DNA of 46,144 nt from Kangiella sp. (GCA_028284185.1 JANQSG010000029.1:1-46144); one strand, 5' to 3'. Positions 1 through 8,710 are shown, counted from the first letter of the stretch. Notes: generated by a model from the sequence alone, not told the origin. Program-made: numbers and translations.

Positions 1-2310
1 AGCGTCTTTAATCTCCGTTTTGGTGCGGTTACTCATGTAGTCATAGCTGTACTCCATACGATTACCCGCAGCATCCACAATCGCGCTTAAGCGCTGGGCC
101 GCATCGTATTCATAGTTTAAAACCACCCCATTAGCCAGGGTCACACTTTTAAGTTGCCCGGCTTTATCGTAAGTGTAAGTGGTGGTATCGCCATCAGTGG
201 TAATGGAGGTGAGCCAACCGCGTGGATGGTAGCTCAGGCTGGTGATAGTGCCATTGGGGTCAGTAACCGATAAGGGCTTACCGTGCGCATCATGACTGGT
301 AATCAGGGTTTGATGGCCCAATGCATTGGTGACTTTAATGAGGTTACCGTTACCGGAAGCATCGTATTCATACGTAGTCACGTCTGACACATCGCTGCGC
401 GGTCCATCCACGGTGAGCACTTGGCCTACGGCGTTGTAAGTATAAGCCACCGCTCGGGTTTCATGGGTCGCTTTGTCCTTGACCGAACGCGATAGCAGAT
501 TGCCATTGGCATCGTAGGAGTAAGTCGTTAAGCGTTGCGGCTCATCCACCGTTAGGGGCAAGTTATAGCTGCCATACCATGTAGTTGTGATGGTTCTGGC
601 CTGTGGTGTACCAAAGGCTTCGGTGCGCGATGTTTGCAAACCACGGGCATTGTATTGGTATTGAGTCACGGTACCGTCGGCATGGTTAATTTGACTCAAA
701 TAGCCCGCCGTATCGTAGTCATAGGTGGTTTCACCCACCGCACAACCGGTACAGGCCTGGTCTTTAATGCTCACCGGTTTGTTAGCACCGTTTAAACGCT
801 TAAACTGATAATCCGTGATGCGTTTTTGATTGCCTTCCCGGTAGTGCGTCACTCGACTGTGACGAATATCTGAACCCGCCGTGGGATTGGTGTAACTAAT
901 CGACACCCAATCCGCTTGTCCGGCATGACTCGATGAAGTAGCACGCTCAGCCGCATCATAGGTCCAGCGGGCATAATCATGACCCAGTTCATCGTGAAGC
1001 CCCACCAGCCCTTGATTACCTCGAGCCAAACGGTGGTACTGATACGTCTTAAACGGATTATCACTGCTATCACTTGGTGTCTCATCCGGAAAGATAACCT
1101 TGCTTAACATGGCATGACTGTCGTACTCATAACGATAGACATTGCCGGCCGGGTCGGTGAATGAGGACACCAACTGTTTAGTAGTCCCCGAAGGTAAGGT
1201 TACATTGGTATAAACAATGCTTAGCTGACGACCAAAATTATCGGTAATCAATAACTGATTGGCGGTAGGATACGTAAAGTCCTGGTATTGCCCATTACGG
1301 TACCGTTTTTTAATCAGCTTATCGTTGCTGTCAAAATGGTATTGAGTACCGCCTGGACTGGTGTGAATGGTGACCCCATTGCTCTCGGTTAAGCTACCAG
1401 TATGGCCATTGAATGCTAAAGAGCCATTAAAGTTACGACGAGTACCGCTTCCTGAATTAAAACTAACAAAGCCATAGAAACGTTCTAATTGTGGCACATT
1501 GGCCTGCCAAAAGGTTGTATTATCAGCAAAATGACCATCTACAATCAACTGCACATCATCGGTCACACTCGGGAAATCGGCCTGAAGGGTCCCCGTGTAA
1601 TTCTCATCCGGATTATTGATATAACTGCGGGTAAAGCTTAATGAACCTACACTCGATTGATAATCGGTTTCCAGCTGCAGCTTACGACCCGAAGCACAAC
1701 TAATTGGATTGCCCGTCTTATCAAGGTTTTTAATCGGCCCTTCTGCACAACCATCATCGGCTATTTTTATCGAACAGCGAAGTCCTTGATTGTTTGCATC
1801 GGACAGTAACAACTTGGCTGCACCACTGATACTTTGCTCCTCGCCACCATTCCAAGTCACATCACGAGACTCACAACTATTGGTTGCTGCATTATGGTTC
1901 TGCGTACAATGGCATTTAGGAGGAATGGTGCGCTTGGCATAACTATTAATCTTTGTTCGACCTATCTTAGTGTGAAAATCTGGCACTACAGAGCTATTGG
2001 TTCGGAAAGTGCCATAAACATCCCAGTAAAAGTAACTATCATTGCTCTTTTCTTCGTTCTTCTCACAATACACATTGTAATATTGGTCACCATAGTAACC
2101 TGTTTGGTCGGTACATCTTTCCCAATAACCAAGAGCAAACGTTTCTAAAGCATCTTTTGTGGGAAACCATAAATCCTTACCCATTAAATCAATATTCGCC
2201 GAACGTGAACCGATAGAATACTCCGTACCGGGTGGGTCTTCGGCTTTAACATTCACAAACAGTAATGAAACAAAAAATAGGCATAGAGAGAGAAACAAAA
2301 ACTTTTTCAT
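1..2310 (-). CDS. Secreted RHS/YD-repeat protein, N-terminal part (3' end outside window)
   Basis: An open frame of 770 codons starts with ATG at 2310 and runs off the window edge. Residues 1-23 form a Sec signal peptide (MKK start, hydrophobic Leu/Phe core, VKA before the mature EDPP). A Cys-containing region follows to about residue 195. Then comes a DUF6531-like start of an RHS shell (GNPISCASGRKLQLETDY at about 199-216). From about residue 390 there are degenerate YD repeats such as TYDYDTAGYL, TYSYDANGNL, TYEYDASGNG and TYTYDKAGQL. RHS proteins build a beta-cocoon that often encloses a variable C-terminal toxin; that end is not visible here. A Sec signal rather than a PAAR or VgrG fusion points to export through the general pathway. 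The repeat-coding part is richer in G+C (57 of the first 120 bases) than the N-terminal part (21 of 60 at 2041-2100), as often seen in RHS cores. Confidence 0.9.
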   Translation of the reverse strand, partial: MKKFLFLSLCLFFVSLLFVNVKAEDPPGTEYSIGSRSANIDLMGKDLWFPTKDALETFALGYWERCTDQTGYYGDQYYNVYCEKNEEKSNDSYFYWDVYGTFRTNSSVVPDFHTKIGRTKINSYAKRTIPPKCHCTQNHNAATNSCESRDVTWNGGEEQSISGAAKLLLSDANNQGLRCSIKIADDGCAEGPIKNLDKTGNPISCASGRKLQLETDYQSSVGSLSFTRSYINNPDENYTGTLQADFPSVTDDVQLIVDGHFADNTTFWQANVPQLERFYGFVSFNSGSGTRRNFNGSLAFNGHTGSLTESNGVTIHTSPGGTQYHFDSNDKLIKKRYRNGQYQDFTYPTANQLLITDNFGRQLSIVYTNVTLPSGTTKQLVSSFTDPAGNVYRYEYDSHAMLSKVIFPDETPSDSSDNPFKTYQYHRLARGNQGLVGLHDELGHDYARWTYDAAERATSSSHAGQADWVSISYTNPTAGSDIRHSRVTHYREGNQKRITDYQFKRLNGANKPVSIKDQACTGCAVGETTYDYDTAGYLSQINHADGTVTQYQYNARGLQTSRTEAFGTPQARTITTTWYGSYNLPLTVDEPQRLTTYSYDANGNLLSRSVKDKATHETRAVAYTYNAVGQVLTVDGPRSDVSDVTTYEYDASGNGNLIKVTNALGHQTLITSHDAHGKPLSVTDPNGTITSLSYHPRGWLTSITTDGDTTTYTYDKAGQLKSVTLANGVVLNYEYDAAQRLSAIVDAAGNRMEYSYDYMSNRTKTEIKDA

Positions 2311-2531
2311 AGGGATCCCTTTTTATTATTTGGACTTCTTTGAAGCGCTTATATTTGAAGTCCATCTCAAATTTATGGTTTAGAGTCTAGGATCTAAGTC
2401 ATCAAAAATCAACGCTCTAACCAGAAAAGATTAAGACGCCAGGAACAAAACGTTAACAATGATTAGTGGTTCACGTTTCTCATCTTCTGGTGACAGCGAT
2501 AGATAATTAGTTTTGATGTTATATCCAATAA

Positions 2532-2876
2532 CTACTTCAACTGTGCCAAAACATAAGGTGCTACCACTACAGTCCAAAACTCAGTTTCAGGCTTGCAGTT
2601 AGCTTTGACAAATTTTATTGGCATAGCCTGGATTTTTTCTTCGTTAATCAATTTGCCAATTTCTTCACCATTATCCAATGACATATCGGCAGCACAATTA
2701 ATCAAATCAACGCCCTTCTCTACTAACAGCAAATTACCTTTGGCAAAAAAACGTTCAATTTCATGCCAGGCTACGATAGCAGTTTCACCATTGAGTTTGG
2801 CAATTAACTCTTCTCTTGGCGTTAAAGGTGAGAGCTGAGTGAAGCTATCAGTTTGCTGTTCAGTTTCTTTGCTCAT
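2532..2876 (-). CDS. DUF2288 family protein
   Basis: This 114-residue acidic soluble protein matches the DUF2288 pattern: a TAIVAWHEIERFFAKGNLLLV core at about 33-53, then a predicted helix (GVDLINCAADMSLDN) and a C-terminal ETEFWTVVVAPYVLAQLK stretch. No signal peptide or membrane segment is visible. The function of the family is unknown to me. The ATG at 2876 lies inside the end of the upstream mscS gene (17-base overlap), so the two are probably translated from one message, with nagZ further upstream. It is the last gene of this small minus-strand unit; 221 bases without a clear gene separate it from the RHS start. Confidence 0.75.
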   Translation of the reverse strand: MSKETEQQTDSFTQLSPLTPREELIAKLNGETAIVAWHEIERFFAKGNLLLVEKGVDLINCAADMSLDNGEEIGKLINEEKIQAMPIKFVKANCKPETEFWTVVVAPYVLAQLK

Positions 2877-3984
2877 TATTAGCCTCTAATTGCGAGTTAT
2901 TGACATATAAAGTTGATGTTGGAAAAGCTATCTCCGCGCCCTCTTGCTCAATAATACCCATAATCTTTAGCAATACATCTTGTTTAATTTGATGGTATTC
3001 CGCCCAATCACGAGTTTTGGTAAAGGTATAAATGAAAAAGTCCAAAGATGAGGCTGCAAATTTATCAAAGTTCACCATTAAAGTGGCATTTTGGTCTATA
3101 TCCTCATGTGCCAGCAGCATGGCTTTGACTTTTTCAACGATAGTTTCTACTTTATTCCAATCATCATAACGTAAACCGATAACCTCATTGATTCTACGAT
3201 TTGTCATGCGAGAAGGATTTTCTACTGAAATATTAGTAAAGGTCGCATTAGGAACATATAAAGGTCGTTTATCAAAAGTTCTGATTCGTGTTTGGCGCCA
3301 ACCAATATTTTCTACAGTTCCTTCAATTTCTTTATCTGGCGATCGGATCCAGTCACCTACCTTGAAGGGTTTATCCAAAAAGATCATTAAACCGCCAAAA
3401 AAGTTAGCTAATATGTCTTTTGCTGCAAAACCAACCGCAATACCGCCAATGCCACCAAAAGTTAGAACGCCTGCGATAGGAATATTTAGTAATTGAAAAA
3501 CTATTAAGATACTGATGACAATAACAATTAGTCTTAATAATTTACTGACAGCTAAAACACCAGTTTCGTCTAGTTTCAGTTCATAACTGCTATCACTATC
3601 GAGTACCGTTAGCTCGACTTTATTAATTAGTCGAATAAGGCCCAAAGCAATTGCAAATACCACTAGTACTCTTTTTAAACTAGCAAGCATTTCACTTGAA
3701 AGCACCGCTTCTTCTAGATAAGTATTTTGTACAGACTCCAAACCAAACAAAAAACCAATGATAATAATGGCCATTGATATCGGTTTGTTCAAAGCATGCA
3801 GGATCGCATCATCCCAAAGGTTTTTGGTAGTATTAAAACGCTTCGCCAAACGGCTATTAATAAAACGCCAAATTAAATAAGCCAAAATGGTAATGATGGC
3901 TATGGCAATTAGTTGCCAATAACTGGGTAAAGATGCCATCCATTGCTCTAATTTCGACGTGGTTTCAGTAAGTGTGGTAGTCAT
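2860..3984 (-). CDS. MscS-family small-conductance mechanosensitive channel
   Basis: This 374-residue inner-membrane protein has hydrophobic segments near residues 22-41, 66-84, 102-120 and 148-168. The pore helix and entry to the beta domain follow (GGIGGIAVGFAAKDILANFF, about 177-196, then FLDKPFKVGDWI). The Gly/Ala-rich pore helix and FKVGD motif are hallmarks of MscS channels, which open on membrane tension to release solutes during hypo-osmotic shock. It is longer than the classic 286-residue MscS and has an extra N-terminal helix pair, so it resembles the YbdG/YnaI-like group. It starts 23 bases after nagZ and overlaps the DUF2288 gene by 17 bases, suggesting one operon. A second, distinct MscS paralogue lies at 28472-29629. 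Confidence 0.9.
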   Translation of the reverse strand: MTTTLTETTSKLEQWMASLPSYWQLIAIAIITILAYLIWRFINSRLAKRFNTTKNLWDDAILHALNKPISMAIIIIGFLFGLESVQNTYLEEAVLSSEMLASLKRVLVVFAIALGLIRLINKVELTVLDSDSSYELKLDETGVLAVSKLLRLIVIVISILIVFQLLNIPIAGVLTFGGIGGIAVGFAAKDILANFFGGLMIFLDKPFKVGDWIRSPDKEIEGTVENIGWRQTRIRTFDKRPLYVPNATFTNISVENPSRMTNRRINEVIGLRYDDWNKVETIVEKVKAMLLAHEDIDQNATLMVNFDKFAASSLDFFIYTFTKTRDWAEYHQIKQDVLLKIMGIIEQEGAEIAFPTSTLYVNNSQLEANNEQRN

Positions 3985-4007
3985 AAAAATGGTTGTATTA
4001 ATAAGGT

Positions 4008-5012
4008 TTAAGTCAGTTGGCTATGGATTTGACTCCACTTATCGGAAGCTTGAACATTGGCCAAATTATAGTTCAAATCCTGTCCAGCCATTTTCGCTAT
4101 TCGTGCAGAATTTTCTGTGTTCACAGAGAGTTTATCGGCATCTGCCAACTCCTGTGCCTCTACAGGGTGATTACAAACCAAAACCATATCGCAACCGGCA
4201 GCTAAAGCAATATCGGCACGGGCATGGTAATCCCCCGCCACAGTTGCGCCTTCCATTGATAAATCATCACTAAAAATAACACCTTCAAAACCCAGCTGTT
4301 GCTTTAAAATGTCTTTAAGCCATATTTCTGAAAAACCTGCTGGATGCTTATCTATAGCAGGATAAATCACATGTGCAGGCATCACCGCTTGATACTCATA
4401 AATAAGCTCAGAAAAAACGCGCATATCTTGTGAGATTATTTGCTCACGCGGTCTATCATCTACCGGGATTTCAATATGCGAATCGGCGCGAACCGAACCA
4501 TGGCCTGGGAAATGTTTAGCGGTAGTTGCCATACCATAATCGTTCATACCTTTGATGAAGGCTCGGCCAAGCTCAATTACTTCATCTACATGACCCGAAA
4601 AAGCTCTATCACCAATCACTTCACTAACTTCACGATTAAGATCTAAAACAGGTGCAAAACTAATATCGATCCCTACCGCCTGCACTTCCATCGCAATCAT
4701 GGCACCCCAGCCATAGGCTTTTTGCTTGGCCAGCTTAATATCTTTAGTTTGCTGCAAGATTTCACCCATTGGTGGAATGGCACTAAATCCTTCACGAAAA
4801 CGTTGTACACGGCCTCCCTCATGATCCACTGCAATAATAATATCGCCTGCCGACTCTTCACGAACCGCCATACACAGATCGGCTATTTGATTAGTGGAAG
4901 CAAAGTTTCGGGTAAAAAGAATTAAACCGCCAACCATTGGATTTTTCAGCAAATCCATTTCGCGGGCATTTAAAGTAAATCCTTCTAAATCCAGCATTAG
5001 AGGGCCATACAT
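4008..5012 (-). CDS. nagZ: Beta-N-acetylhexosaminidase NagZ (peptidoglycan recycling)
   Basis: A glycoside hydrolase family 3 enzyme that removes N-acetylglucosamine from 1,6-anhydro-muropeptides in the cytoplasm. I place the start at the ATG at 5012 (334 residues; E. coli NagZ has 341). The family begins with exactly this MYGPLMLDLEGF-type segment, and AGGAG lies 11 bases upstream. The open frame extends to 5096 but would add 28 residues unlike the family. Visible motifs are DHEGGRVQRF (63-72), KHFPGHG (166-172), the mobile catalytic loop with D177 and H179, and FSDDLSM with the nucleophile at about D249. There is no signal peptide, as expected. It is the first gene of a unit with mscS and the DUF2288 gene. 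Confidence 0.95.
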   Translation of the reverse strand: MYGPLMLDLEGFTLNAREMDLLKNPMVGGLILFTRNFASTNQIADLCMAVREESAGDIIIAVDHEGGRVQRFREGFSAIPPMGEILQQTKDIKLAKQKAYGWGAMIAMEVQAVGIDISFAPVLDLNREVSEVIGDRAFSGHVDEVIELGRAFIKGMNDYGMATTAKHFPGHGSVRADSHIEIPVDDRPREQIISQDMRVFSELIYEYQAVMPAHVIYPAIDKHPAGFSEIWLKDILKQQLGFEGVIFSDDLSMEGATVAGDYHARADIALAAGCDMVLVCNHPVEAQELADADKLSVNTENSARIAKMAGQDLNYNLANVQASDKWSQIHSQLT

Positions 5013-5194
5013 AGGAAAAATAACTCCTAAATTGCAGCTCAATATCGCTGCCATGAAAATTTGGCTTAGTGTACCCAATTCTGCAGCAAGACTCACCCGC
5101 TAAATCGGCTAATAGTGTGGAAACTGCTGCTCAATAGTAAACAAGTCCTCTATAAAATAAGCAGTGACTAACTTCTAATCCTTTATAAAACCGC

Positions 5195-5200
5195 TATAAT
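5195..5200 (+). promoter_or_regulatory. Candidate -10 element for the M2 peptidase gene
   Basis: A perfect TATAAT lies 78 bases before the peptidase ATG, in the 266-base gap between the divergent nagZ and peptidase starts. No good -35 box sits 16-18 bases upstream (CTTCTA at 5172-5177 is weak), so the call rests on the -10 box and context. Confidence 0.4.
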
Positions 5201-5278
5201 AGTTCGTTGGATATTTGTGGGTATTTATATATTTGAGCCATTTAGCTCACTGAATAATAGAAGAGAGAACAGAATTCT

Positions 5279-7153
5279 ATGAAAAACTTTAGGAAAGGCA
5301 TCAGCAGCACTTTAATTATCAGTGCTTTGTTTGGTTTAGTTGCTTGTAATAATGGTGACAAACCTCATGGAGTCAATGATCACGTTGAAAAAACTAAGGC
5401 GCCAACCGCCGAGGGTGCGGCAGCATTTGTCGCTCGCGCTGAACAAGAACTATCTGACTTATCGGATTACGGTTCAAAAGTCGCTTGGGTTAACGCTAAC
5501 TTTGTTACCGAAGACACCATTGCGCTAAATGCAGAAGTTGGTGAACGTTATACTAAATTAGGCGTAGATTTAGCTAACGAAGCTAAGAAATTCAATGGTT
5601 TAGACTTACCTTATGATGTAGCACGTAAACTGGAAATGATTAAACTTGGTCTGACTTTGCCAGCACCATCTGACGATGTTAAAACTAAAAAGCTCGCTGA
5701 AATCACTTCTAAGTTAGACAGTATCTATGCTCAAGGCCGCAGTCCTGATGGTCGTTCGCTTGGCGAATTAACACAAACGCTAGTGAAATCCCGCGATCCG
5801 GAAGAATTATTGAAGGCTTGGCAAGGTTGGCGTCAAATTTCCAAGCCAATGCGCCCTTTGTATGAAGAAATGGTTGCTATCGCTAACGAAGGTTCAAAAG
5901 AACTGGGGTATGCCGATACTGGCGCTATGTGGCGTTCGAAATACGATATGCCTGCGGATGACTTCGCTGCAGAGTTGGATCGCTTATGGGGCCAGGTAAA
6001 GCCATTGTATGATGCCCTGCACTGTCACGTTCGTGCAGAGTTGAACGATAAGTACGGCGATGAAGTGGTAGCAAAAGAAGGTCCTATTCCAGCCCACTTG
6101 TTCGGTAATATGTGGGCACAGCAATGGGCCAATATTTACGATATCGCTGGACCAAAAAATGGCGGCAAAGGTATCGACATCAATCCATTGTTGGAAAAGT
6201 ACTATGGCGTTGATCACGAAGTAGTCACTCACGCTGAAAAAGAAAAAGCCGTTAAGAAAATGGTTAGAACTGGTGAGCAATTCTTCTCATCATTAGGTTT
6301 CGCTCCATTACCTGATACTTTCTGGAAACGTTCTTTATTCGTAAAACCACGTGATCGCGATGTACAATGTCACGCTTCAGCTTGGGATCTGGATAATAAA
6401 GAAGATGTCCGCATCAAGATGTGTACTGAAATTAATGCTGATGATTTCCAAACCGTACACCACGAGTTAGGCCACAACTACTACCAACGTGCTTATATGA
6501 ACCAACCATTGCTGTATAAAGGTAGTGCTAATGATGGTTTCCACGAAGCGATTGGTGATACCGTTGCTTTATCCATTACGCCAAAATACTTAAAACAGAT
6601 TGGCTTGATTGACGAAGAACCGGATGCCTCTTCAGATATTGCACTATTGATGCGTTCTGCACTGGATAAAGTCGCTTTCTTACCATTCGGTTTATTAGTC
6701 GACCAATGGCGTTGGAAAGTTTTCAATGGTGAAATTGCTCCTGAAAACTACAATCAGGGCTGGTGGGATTTACGTGAAAAATATCAAGGCTTGAAGCCGC
6801 CAGTAGCGCGTAGTGAAAACGACTTTGATCCAGGTGCTAAATACCATATTCCTGGTAACACGCCTTATTCGCGTTACTTCCTGGCACATATTTTGCAATT
6901 CCAATTCTTCCGCGACATGTGCAAAATGTCTGGTAACGAAGGTCCACTGCATCGCTGTTCTTTCTATGGTGACAAAGAAGCTGGTGCCAAACTAAATGCT
7001 ATGTTGGAAATGGGTGCTTCCCGTCCCTGGCCTGATGCATTAGAAGCCATGACTGGTCAAAGAGAAATGGATGCTACCGCCGTACTGGAGTACTATGCCC
7101 CACTTAAAGCATGGTTAGACGAGCAAAACAAAGATCGTCAGTGTGGTTGGTAA
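5279..7153 (+). CDS. M2-family (ACE-type) zinc metallopeptidase, lipoprotein
   Basis: A 624-residue homologue of peptidyl-dipeptidase A (angiotensin-converting enzyme fold). The N-terminus is a lipoprotein signal with lipobox LVAC (Cys at residue 23), so the enzyme is probably anchored in the cell envelope. The zinc site is complete: H395-E-L-G-H399 with the third ligand E423 in GFHEAIGD. The distal region has the typical TPYSRYFLAHILQFQF stretch that shapes the substrate site. By family it should release C-terminal dipeptides from peptides; the natural substrate is unknown. Many internal cysteines could form disulfides in the periplasm. It has its own candidate promoter, a weak GA-rich ribosome site and a strong terminator after the stop, so it is probably monocistronic. 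Confidence 0.92.
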   Translation: MKNFRKGISSTLIISALFGLVACNNGDKPHGVNDHVEKTKAPTAEGAAAFVARAEQELSDLSDYGSKVAWVNANFVTEDTIALNAEVGERYTKLGVDLANEAKKFNGLDLPYDVARKLEMIKLGLTLPAPSDDVKTKKLAEITSKLDSIYAQGRSPDGRSLGELTQTLVKSRDPEELLKAWQGWRQISKPMRPLYEEMVAIANEGSKELGYADTGAMWRSKYDMPADDFAAELDRLWGQVKPLYDALHCHVRAELNDKYGDEVVAKEGPIPAHLFGNMWAQQWANIYDIAGPKNGGKGIDINPLLEKYYGVDHEVVTHAEKEKAVKKMVRTGEQFFSSLGFAPLPDTFWKRSLFVKPRDRDVQCHASAWDLDNKEDVRIKMCTEINADDFQTVHHELGHNYYQRAYMNQPLLYKGSANDGFHEAIGDTVALSITPKYLKQIGLIDEEPDASSDIALLMRSALDKVAFLPFGLLVDQWRWKVFNGEIAPENYNQGWWDLREKYQGLKPPVARSENDFDPGAKYHIPGNTPYSRYFLAHILQFQFFRDMCKMSGNEGPLHRCSFYGDKEAGAKLNAMLEMGASRPWPDALEAMTGQREMDATAVLEYYAPLKAWLDEQNKDRQCGW

Positions 7154-7163
7154 TTAACAAAAC

Positions 7164-7191
7164 AAAAAGCCGCTCATTGAGCGGTTTTTTG
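7164..7191 (+). terminator. Intrinsic terminator of the M2 peptidase gene
   Basis: CCGCTC-ATT-GAGCGG stem-loop extended by an A-run on the left and a T-run on the right, starting 10 bases after the stop codon. The A-run makes it partly bidirectional. Confidence 0.88.
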
Positions 7192-7222
7192 TTTAAATTA
7201 AGAATAATGAAGGACAATAATA

Positions 7223-7678
7223 ATGGAACTATCCAATTGGATCTCACTAGTAACAGGTCTATTTGCTGGCTTAGGAATTGGTACTGCATTAACAAGTTTA
7301 ATACAACATAAACTTAAGAAGTATGAAGCTGTACATTCCAGCCTAAGAAAAGATTTAGAAAGCCGGTATAGAGTAATTATTTTACTAATGTATGCAGCTT
7401 ATGATTTTGAGACGAATAAAAGTGCCATAAGAATTAATCGCCCAGATTTGAAATCAAAAACTGATGTTTTAGAAGAGCTAAAAGCAGAATGGTTTAATAT
7501 GCTTTTATTCTCGTCGGATACTACGCAAAAGCTTTTACATATTTTTATTAGTTCTCCAAATATCAAAAATTTAAAAGAGTGTGCTTTATCTATGAGGAAC
7601 GATCTTGGAAGAGGCTCACTATCCGACGAACTTAACAAGCTTGAATTCAAAAACGTAAATAAACTTGAAAATAGTTAA
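7223..7678 (+). CDS. Hypothetical membrane-anchored protein, 151 residues
   Basis: I do not recognise this protein. It has one N-terminal hydrophobic segment at about residues 6-27 (WISLVTGLFAGLGIGTALTS), then a basic stretch (HKLKKYEAVHSSLRKDLESR) and a helical, charged, probably cytoplasmic part. There is no lipobox or cleavage site. AAGGAC eight bases before the ATG supports the start. Base composition is AT-rich. The gene sits between the M2 peptidase terminator and a tandem inverted pair of structured repeats, and nothing nearby suggests a job. It may be strain-specific. Confidence 0.6.
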   Translation: MELSNWISLVTGLFAGLGIGTALTSLIQHKLKKYEAVHSSLRKDLESRYRVIILLMYAAYDFETNKSAIRINRPDLKSKTDVLEELKAEWFNMLLFSSDTTQKLLHIFISSPNIKNLKECALSMRNDLGRGSLSDELNKLEFKNVNKLENS

Positions 7679-7690
7679 TAGTTCTTATTC

Positions 7691-7875
7691 ATTTTCTTTG
7701 TTTGTCCAAAGAAAACGAACCAAAAGAAAGGACACCCGAAAATTAGGTGCTTCGCACTTCCCTCGTTCATAAAAGTTACTTAACGCGTCGCAAAACGAAA
7801 CTTCCTGTTTCGTCTTTGCTAAATTGGGCTATCCCTGCCCAATTTACGCTATAACTTTTCATCACTCGGCTAATT
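7691..7875 (-). repeat. Structured interspersed repeat, copy A1
   Basis: This is the most diverged of four copies, in minus orientation. Reading the minus strand it shows the shared flank (7847-7873), hairpin 1 (7820-7829 with 7837-7846, 10 pairs), hairpin 2 (7790-7819, outer GCAAA/TTTGC, inner CGAAAC/GTTTCG), the linker GCGTTAAGT, a mini-hairpin GTGC-GAA-GCAC (7747-7757), and hairpin 3 (7692-7700 with 7707-7715). The last hairpin of the other copies is absent. It faces copy A2 head to head. The 543-base gap 7679-8221 is filled almost entirely by A1, A2 and one short hairpin; I see no gene in it. Confidence 0.75.
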
Positions 7876-7922
7876 TTATGGGAAATTGGTGCAAACATGC
7901 GCTTTTAATCCCCTTTAATTCC

Positions 7923-8118
7923 CACCGAGTGAGGGTGAGAAATAGCAATTGCCATCTGGATGATGGCAATAATGAAATTCAGCATCAGGGATGTGCTGTA
8001 TTTCATGGTGCGTTAAGTTTCGAGGCTGAGCGAGGGTAGCCGCAGGCTGGGAATTTCGGGGAAACATCTTTTAGTTACTTTTCCATGTTTGGAAAAGTAA
8101 CTCGCCGAGGGGCGAAAA
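7923..8118 (+). repeat. Structured interspersed repeat, copy A2
   Basis: Plus-orientation copy. Elements in order: flank ending in AATAGCAA; hairpin 1 ATTGCCATC/GATGGCAAT (7948-7956 with 7962-7970); hairpin 2 with outer ATGAAAT/ATTTCAT (7972-7978 with 8000-8006) and inner CAGCA/TGCTG; linker GGTGCGTTAAGT (8007-8018); mini-hairpin AGCC-GCA-GGCT (8038-8048); hairpin 3, a perfect 12-pair stem (8073-8084 with 8091-8102); and terminal hairpin TCGCC-GAGG-GGCGA followed by AAAA. Confidence 0.85.
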
Positions 8119-8189
8119 ACAAAGCTCATTTATGTTTCAAGCTATATGAAAATATGGTTACAGCAAGCGTAGATACCGTCAAAATACAG

Positions 8190-8209
8190 ATTCCTGCTTT
8201 CGCAGGAAT
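8190..8209. repeat. Short TTTC-loop hairpin repeat
   Basis: ATTCCTGC-TTTC-GCAGGAAT, a perfect eight-pair stem. A relative with changed but still paired bases (CCCGC-TTTC-GCGGG) is at 19659-19672. It lies just after the pncC stop, so it might also end pncC transcription, although there is no T-run. Confidence 0.55.
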
Positions 8210-8221
8210 TTCAAATCCTGA

Positions 8222-8710
8222 TTAAAAATCTTCTATTAAATTAGAAATTAAATTAATCGCCTGCTCAGTGACTTGCTGACGCACCTGAGCTCTATCTCCA
8301 TCAAATACTATTTTATGTGCTCCCGCTCCTAATGCATGGGCATAACCAAACCAAACAGTGCCAATGGGCTTACCTTCTGAGCCTCCATCAGGACCTGCAA
8401 TTCCACTAACCGCTATGGCAATGCGTTTACCCTTACCTGCTCGGTTATAGGCTCCTTTAGCCATGCTTTTAACCACATCCATAGATACTGCACCACAAGC
8501 TTCGATAAGCTCCATAGGCACACCGAGCATTTCATGTTTAGCCTGATTGGAATAAGTAATAAAAGCTCTATCAAACCACTTAGAACTTCCAGGTAAATCA
8601 GTACAGGCAGCAGAGATCATACCGCCAGTACAAGATTCAGCAGTTACCACCATTAATCCTTTATCGACTAACTTTTGTGCAATTACTTCTAGCTGGGATT
8701 TAAAATCCAA
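8222..8710 (-). CDS. pncC: Nicotinamide-nucleotide amidohydrolase (PncC / CinA C-terminal domain)
   Basis: A stand-alone CinA C-terminal domain that deamidates nicotinamide mononucleotide to nicotinate mononucleotide in NAD recycling. Family motifs are clear: TAESCTGG near the N-terminus, FITYSNQAK, GAVS, the SGIAGPDGGSEGKPIGTVW core and DRAQVRQQ. I choose the TTG at 8710: GAGG sits seven bases upstream and the product (162 residues) matches the family length of about 165. An ATG at 8797 would add 29 hydrophobic residues not typical of the family. The gene is divergent from mutS. In many relatives recA follows cinA/pncC; here a repeat cluster follows instead. Confidence 0.9.
   Translation of the reverse strand: MDFKSQLEVIAQKLVDKGLMVVTAESCTGGMISAACTDLPGSSKWFDRAFITYSNQAKHEMLGVPMELIEACGAVSMDVVKSMAKGAYNRAGKGKRIAIAVSGIAGPDGGSEGKPIGTVWFGYAHALGAGAHKIVFDGDRAQVRQQVTEQAINLISNLIEDF

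Noticed and set aside
1834-2383. Plus-strand ORFs of 104 and 74 codons opposite the RHS start
   Set aside because: They lie antisense to a continuous coding frame with a signal peptide and show no family features or convincing ribosome sites.
5013-5096. N-terminal extension of NagZ to 5096
   Set aside because: The family starts at the MYGP segment and AGGAG supports the ATG at 5012.
7824-8039. 71-codon plus-strand ORF in the repeat pair
   Set aside because: It runs through the hairpins of copies A1 and A2 and has no protein features.
7691-8118. CRISPR array or tRNA-like elements
   Set aside because: Units are inverted and unevenly spaced with internal palindromes; there are no regular spacers and no cloverleaf with CCA-type ends.
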